Source: Micrococcaceae bacterium Sec5.8
GTDB lineage: Bacteria; Actinomycetota; Actinomycetes; Actinomycetales; Micrococcaceae
Assembly: GCA_039636775.1 (NCBI GenBank)
Contig: CP143429.1
Span: 3,100,001-3,164,000 of the forward strand
DNA: 64,000 bases
Direction: 5' to 3'
In this document: positions 61,279-64,000 of the stretch, piece after piece
Layout: every line of letters starts with the position of its first letter
How positions within the stretch are numbered: the stretch's first letter is position 1
Notes under the pieces: generated by a model
Database searches by the model: none
What the model was told of the DNA's origin: nothing
The model's input: the letters and a program-made list of their open reading frames with translations, nothing else
Program-made: the position numbers and the translations under genes

Positions 61279-62151
61279 TCAGTCCCGGGGGCTGGTGTTG
61301 ATCCGCTCGTAGTCGCGCGGCACCACCACCATGGGGACCGGCAGCGCCAGGAGCACCTTGTGGGCGGTGCTGCCGATGAACAGTTTGTTCTTCTCTGCCA
61401 GACGGGAGGAGCCCACAATGAGGATTTCGCCCTCGTCCCAGTCGAGGTCATCGATCGCTTCCTCGATGCTGCGCCCGTGGGCTACTTCGACGCTCACGTG
61501 GTGCCCGGCCGGGAGCCGCTGCGCGGCGTCGGTCAGGACGGTATTGGCGTGAACGTGGGCCGCGTTGGTGATTTCACCGCTGTCACCCTCGACGTCGAGT
61601 TCCAGAAGGGACACCAGCCGCAGCGGGACCCCGCGGCGCTCGGCGGAATCGATGGCGACGTCGATCGCTGCCTCCGCGCCGGTGCGCTGGCCCACTGCGA
61701 GGGTCAGCCGGGTGATTGGCTCCGTCCTCCGGTAGCCCCGCGGGGCCAGTGCCACCGGAACCGGCGAGGCGTGGAGCAGGGCGTTCGCGGCGCTGCCGAT
61801 GGTGTACCGCTTGAACAGCCCTGAACTGGCGGCGCCCACGACGATCAGGCCGGCTTTGTATTCCACCGCCGCATCGATGAGGCCTGCGGCGTGCGAGTCG
61901 GCCTGGCGGACGTGGAACCGGGCTTCGATGTCCTTGGGGATGAGGGACAGCCCCTCCCGCTCCGCGCTGAGCACTTCCTGCTCGGCGGCGCTGACTCGGC
62001 TTCCCTCCGGGTTCATCGCGACGTAGGGGGTTTTCCGGCCCACGACGTAGACCAGATCAAGGTGTGCGCCCTGGGCGCGGGCCATGGCGGAGGCCAGGGC
62101 AACGGCGTCGGCGCCGCGGTCGCTGGGGGTGTAGCCAACTACGTATCGCAT
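61279..62151 (-). CDS. tandem universal stress protein (two UspA domains)
   Basis: A 290-residue protein. Domain 1 opens YVVGYTPSDRGADAVALASAMARAQGA, and VVGAASSGLFKRYTIGSAANALLHASPVPVAL is its ATP-binding loop. Domain 2 is similar and ends IVGSSRLAEKNKLFIGSTAHKVLLALPVPMVVV. Both keep the G-x9-G-S type nucleotide motif. Tandem Usps are usual in actinobacteria. They help survival under hypoxia or starvation. It is convergent with the RarD-like gene and divergent from the lipoprotein gene. Confidence 0.9.
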   Translation of the reverse strand: MRYVVGYTPSDRGADAVALASAMARAQGAHLDLVYVVGRKTPYVAMNPEGSRVSAAEQEVLSAEREGLSLIPKDIEARFHVRQADSHAAGLIDAAVEYKAGLIVVGAASSGLFKRYTIGSAANALLHASPVPVALAPRGYRRTEPITRLTLAVGQRTGAEAAIDVAIDSAERRGVPLRLVSLLELDVEGDSGEITNAAHVHANTVLTDAAQRLPAGHHVSVEVAHGRSIEEAIDDLDWDEGEILIVGSSRLAEKNKLFIGSTAHKVLLALPVPMVVVPRDYERINTSPRD

Positions 62152-62351
62152 GTATGAACCCCTTATGGGTCTGGGGCAGAAGCCGGCCTTGCTCCGGGGA
62201 TCCCGGGCGCCGTCGGCCGGTCTGCGTTCCTGCAGTGGTAGGAACGACTCTAGCCCAGCAGGGCGTGGAATTGGCCGTGACGGGTCGTGACTTTCGGCCC
62301 TGAACAGGGCGATCGCCCGCGCCTACGCTTGCAGGGTCTAGGGAGCAGATC

Positions 62352-63152
62352 ATGAGCGCAATGAGCGGCGTAAAGATCCACGTCAGTGCACGGAACGCCG
62401 GGGTGGGGATGCTGGCCCTGCTGCTGGCCCTCACCGCCTGTACGCCCTCCACCCCACAACCCGGCGGAACCAGCCAGCCTGCTGCCTCTCCCGCCTCTTC
62501 TTCGGCCGCCCCTTCCACGACGTCGGCCCCTTCAGCGTCCGCCACCGTCCCGGCCGACTCCGACGGAACCGCACCACCGCAATCGGGCGACAAGGTGATC
62601 TCCTCCAAAATCGTCCTGGACTGGACCTGGCCGGGCCCGGGGAACCCGTTCAAGGCCACGCATGAGAACCCGGTCCCGATTTCTCCGCCGCCGGCCGCAC
62701 CCCTGCCCACGCTGTACGCGATCGGAGCCGGGAAGCACCCGGCGGACACGCCGCCCTACGACCAGCTGAGCTTCCGGTTCCAGGGCGGGTTCCCGGGCTA
62801 CGACATCGAGTTTGTGCCCGAACTGATCGCCGATGGCAGCGGCCTGCCGGTTCCCATGCCGGGCACCGGGGCCATCCTCAAGGTGGCGTTCCGCGGCGCC
62901 CAGGCGCACACGGCGGACGGCACCGCCAGCACAATCACCAGCACTCCCGCCCCGGCCATCGGCTACCCGGCCCTGACCAGCTACGCCGCGGCCGGGGACT
63001 TCGAGGGCATCCTCAGCTACGGGATCGGCGTCGGCCGGCCGGTGGGCACGGTACCGCAGACCAAGATGCGGGTTTACGAGGTCGAGAAGATCGAGGCGGG
63101 CCGGCACCTCTACGTGGTCGCGGTCCAGCTCGACACCACGCCCTGGAAATAG
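62352..63152 (+). CDS. secreted lipoprotein, AMIN-like domain
   Basis: A 266-residue lipoprotein. The signal peptide ends LLLALTACTPS, a lipobox. A Ser/Ala/Pro/Thr-rich linker of about 50 residues follows, then a beta-rich domain from about residue 110 (DQLSFRFQGGFPGYDIEFVPELIADG, LKVAFRGAQAHTADG, YEVEKIEAGRHLYVVAVQLD) resembling AMIN-like cell-wall-binding modules. GGGAG lies 7 bp before the ATG. The gene ends inside a 12-bp tandem repeat that contains its stop codon. Envelope role inferred. Confidence 0.75.
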   Translation: MSAMSGVKIHVSARNAGVGMLALLLALTACTPSTPQPGGTSQPAASPASSSAAPSTTSAPSASATVPADSDGTAPPQSGDKVISSKIVLDWTWPGPGNPFKATHENPVPISPPPAAPLPTLYAIGAGKHPADTPPYDQLSFRFQGGFPGYDIEFVPELIADGSGLPVPMPGTGAILKVAFRGAQAHTADGTASTITSTPAPAIGYPALTSYAAAGDFEGILSYGIGVGRPVGTVPQTKMRVYEVEKIEAGRHLYVVAVQLDTTPWK

Positions 63153-63176
63153 CCCAGGAAATAGCCCTGGAAATAG
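63141..63176 (+). repeat. three 12-bp tandem repeats over the lipoprotein stop codon
   Basis: CCCTGGAAATAG, CCCAGGAAATAG and CCCTGGAAATAG follow one another without gaps (63141-63176). The unit is in frame and each copy ends in TAG, so the coding sequence stops in copy 1 and two further in-frame stops follow. It probably arose by slippage or duplication. Confidence 0.85.
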
Positions 63177-63211
63177 CAGGTCAACGCAGCAGGACGCGGC
63201 GGCGCCACTTA

Positions 63212-63253
63212 ACGCAGGAGAGCCACGGACGGCGGTCCGCGGCTCTCCTGCGT
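63212..63253. terminator. hairpin terminator between lipoprotein and gabT
   Basis: ACGCAGGAGAGCC (63212-63224) pairs with GGCTCTCCTGCGT (63241-63253), with an extra inner stem of 5 bp in the loop. GTTTC follows. It lies between convergent genes and can serve both. Confidence 0.75.
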
Positions 63254-63284
63254 GTTTCAGATGTGGCTGGCCTGTCAGCTAATC

Positions 63285-64000
63285 TCAGGCGTTGGCCTTG
63301 ATGGCCGCGGCCAGGACCTGGAGGCCATCCAGCAGCAGCTCGTCGCTGATGACCAGCGGCGGGAGCAGCCGGATGACGTTGCCGTAGGTGCCGCAGGTGA
63401 GGATGATGACGCCCTCTTTGAGGCACGCGGCAGCGACGGCCTTGGTCAGCTCCGGGTTCGGCTCCTTGGAACCGGCCTGGACCAGTTCGATCGCGAGCAT
63501 GGCTCCGCGGCCACGGACGTCCCCGATGACGGGTTCTTCAGCGGCGAGTTCGCGCAGCTTGCCAAGGGCGAGTTCCTCGATGTGGCGGGCACGGGCGTTG
63601 AGGTCGTACTGCTCCATCGAGCCGATGGCGGCCAGCGCCGCGGCGCAGGCCACCGGGTTGCCGCCGTAAGTGCCGCCCAGACCGCCGGGGTGGACGGCGT
63701 CGAGCAGGTCGGCGCGGCCGGTGATGGCGGAGAGCGGCAAGCCGCCGGCGATTCCCTTGGCCATGGTGACGATGTCCGGGATGACACCCTCGTGGTTCAC
63801 GGCGAACCATTCACCGGTGCGGCAGAAGCCGGACTGCACTTCGTCGGCGATGAAGACGATGCCTTTGTCCTTGGCCCAGGCAGCCAGGGCCGGCAGGAAT
63901 CCCTCGGCGGGGACGATGAAGCCGCCCTCGCCCTGGATGGGTTCGATGATGATCGCGGCAACCGACTCGCCGCCGATCTGCTTCTCGATCATGGTGATGG
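63285..64000 (-). CDS. gabT: 4-aminobutyrate aminotransferase, C-terminal part, cut by window edge
   Basis: The last 238 codons of a class III PLP aminotransferase; the frame continues past 64000. ESVAAIIIEPIQGEGGFIVP and DKGIVFIADEVQSGFCRTGEWFA hold the PLP-contacting Asp and Gln. DIVTMAKGIAGGLPLSAITG contains the Schiff-base Lys, and GGLGGTYGGNPVACAAALA is the substrate loop. The wording fits GabT, converting 4-aminobutyrate and 2-oxoglutarate to succinic semialdehyde and glutamate. Stop at 63285, with a shared terminator downstream. Confidence 0.88.
   Translation of the reverse strand, partial: ITMIEKQIGGESVAAIIIEPIQGEGGFIVPAEGFLPALAAWAKDKGIVFIADEVQSGFCRTGEWFAVNHEGVIPDIVTMAKGIAGGLPLSAITGRADLLDAVHPGGLGGTYGGNPVACAAALAAIGSMEQYDLNARARHIEELALGKLRELAAEEPVIGDVRGRGAMLAIELVQAGSKEPNPELTKAVAAACLKEGVIILTCGTYGNVIRLLPPLVISDELLLDGLQVLAAAIKANA

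Overview
The window is about 64 kb of GC-rich chromosome (roughly 65 % G+C by eye) from a high-GC Gram-positive bacterium. Gene content and protein wording (DUF222/HNH endonuclease, FprA-type ferredoxin reductase, GAF-ANTAR regulators, MaoC dehydratase pair, GTG and TTG starts) point to Micrococcaceae, most likely Arthrobacter or Pseudarthrobacter. That genus call is inference from protein resemblance, not a search. Coding density is very high. Almost everything is ordinary chromosomal backbone; the only mobile element is one IS3-family insertion sequence.

Layout. 1-10.2 kb: an MFS transporter cut by the window edge behind two MaoC-like dehydratases, an ArsR regulator coupled to a SulP anion transporter, DUF3188 and DUF2797 genes, a CitE-like lyase, and a sugar locus (aldo/keto reductase and GH13 glucosidase, divergent from a ROK regulator with an operator-like palindrome between them). 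10.3-13.9 kb: tRNA-Met and tRNA-Thr with terminators, a DeaD-type RNA helicase with a probable ~300-nt leader, and a MOSC protein. 14-24.3 kb: a YgiB-YgiC-permease operon, glutaryl-CoA-type dehydrogenase, two GT87 mannosyltransferase-like paralogues, and cbs-metB for transsulfuration. 24.4-26.9 kb: an ArsB/NhaD-like transporter gene split by a 1302-bp IS3-family element with a 3-bp target duplication. 26.9-33.4 kb: AlkA-like glycosylase, acyl-CoA synthetase, small monooxygenase-fold protein, thioredoxin, thioesterase, two acetyltransferases and MgtC.

33-37.5 kb is a signalling patch: a GAF-ANTAR antiterminator-type regulator, a divergent double GAF-ANTAR gene broken by deletion and frameshift, and an EAL phosphodiesterase preceded by a 58-residue DUF1059 gene. 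37.6-41.3 kb holds DinB, an ArsR/SRPBCC pair whose operator overlaps the start codon, a DUF6325-SHOCT pair and tRNA-Tyr. 41.5-49.2 kb runs from YajQ into an iron and oxidative-stress island: efeUOB ferrous iron uptake, an EntS-like exporter, a Fur-family regulator and catalase katA. 49.4-53.6 kb has DUF2461, a DUF222/HNH endonuclease and an APC permease. 53.7-58.4 kb is an aldehyde/alcohol cluster (GAF-type activator, aldehyde dehydrogenase, zinc alcohol dehydrogenase, DUF779). 58.6-64 kb holds fprA, a RarD-like transporter, a tandem universal stress protein, a lipoprotein and the 3' part of gabT.

The clearest unusual features are the precisely reconstructable IS insertion, the damaged double GAF-ANTAR gene, the small DUF1059 gene coupled to the EAL gene, the ArsR operator over a probable leaderless start, and the helicase leader with a possible short upstream ORF. 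I did not find a CRISPR array, a prophage, a recognised defence island or a biosynthetic cluster.
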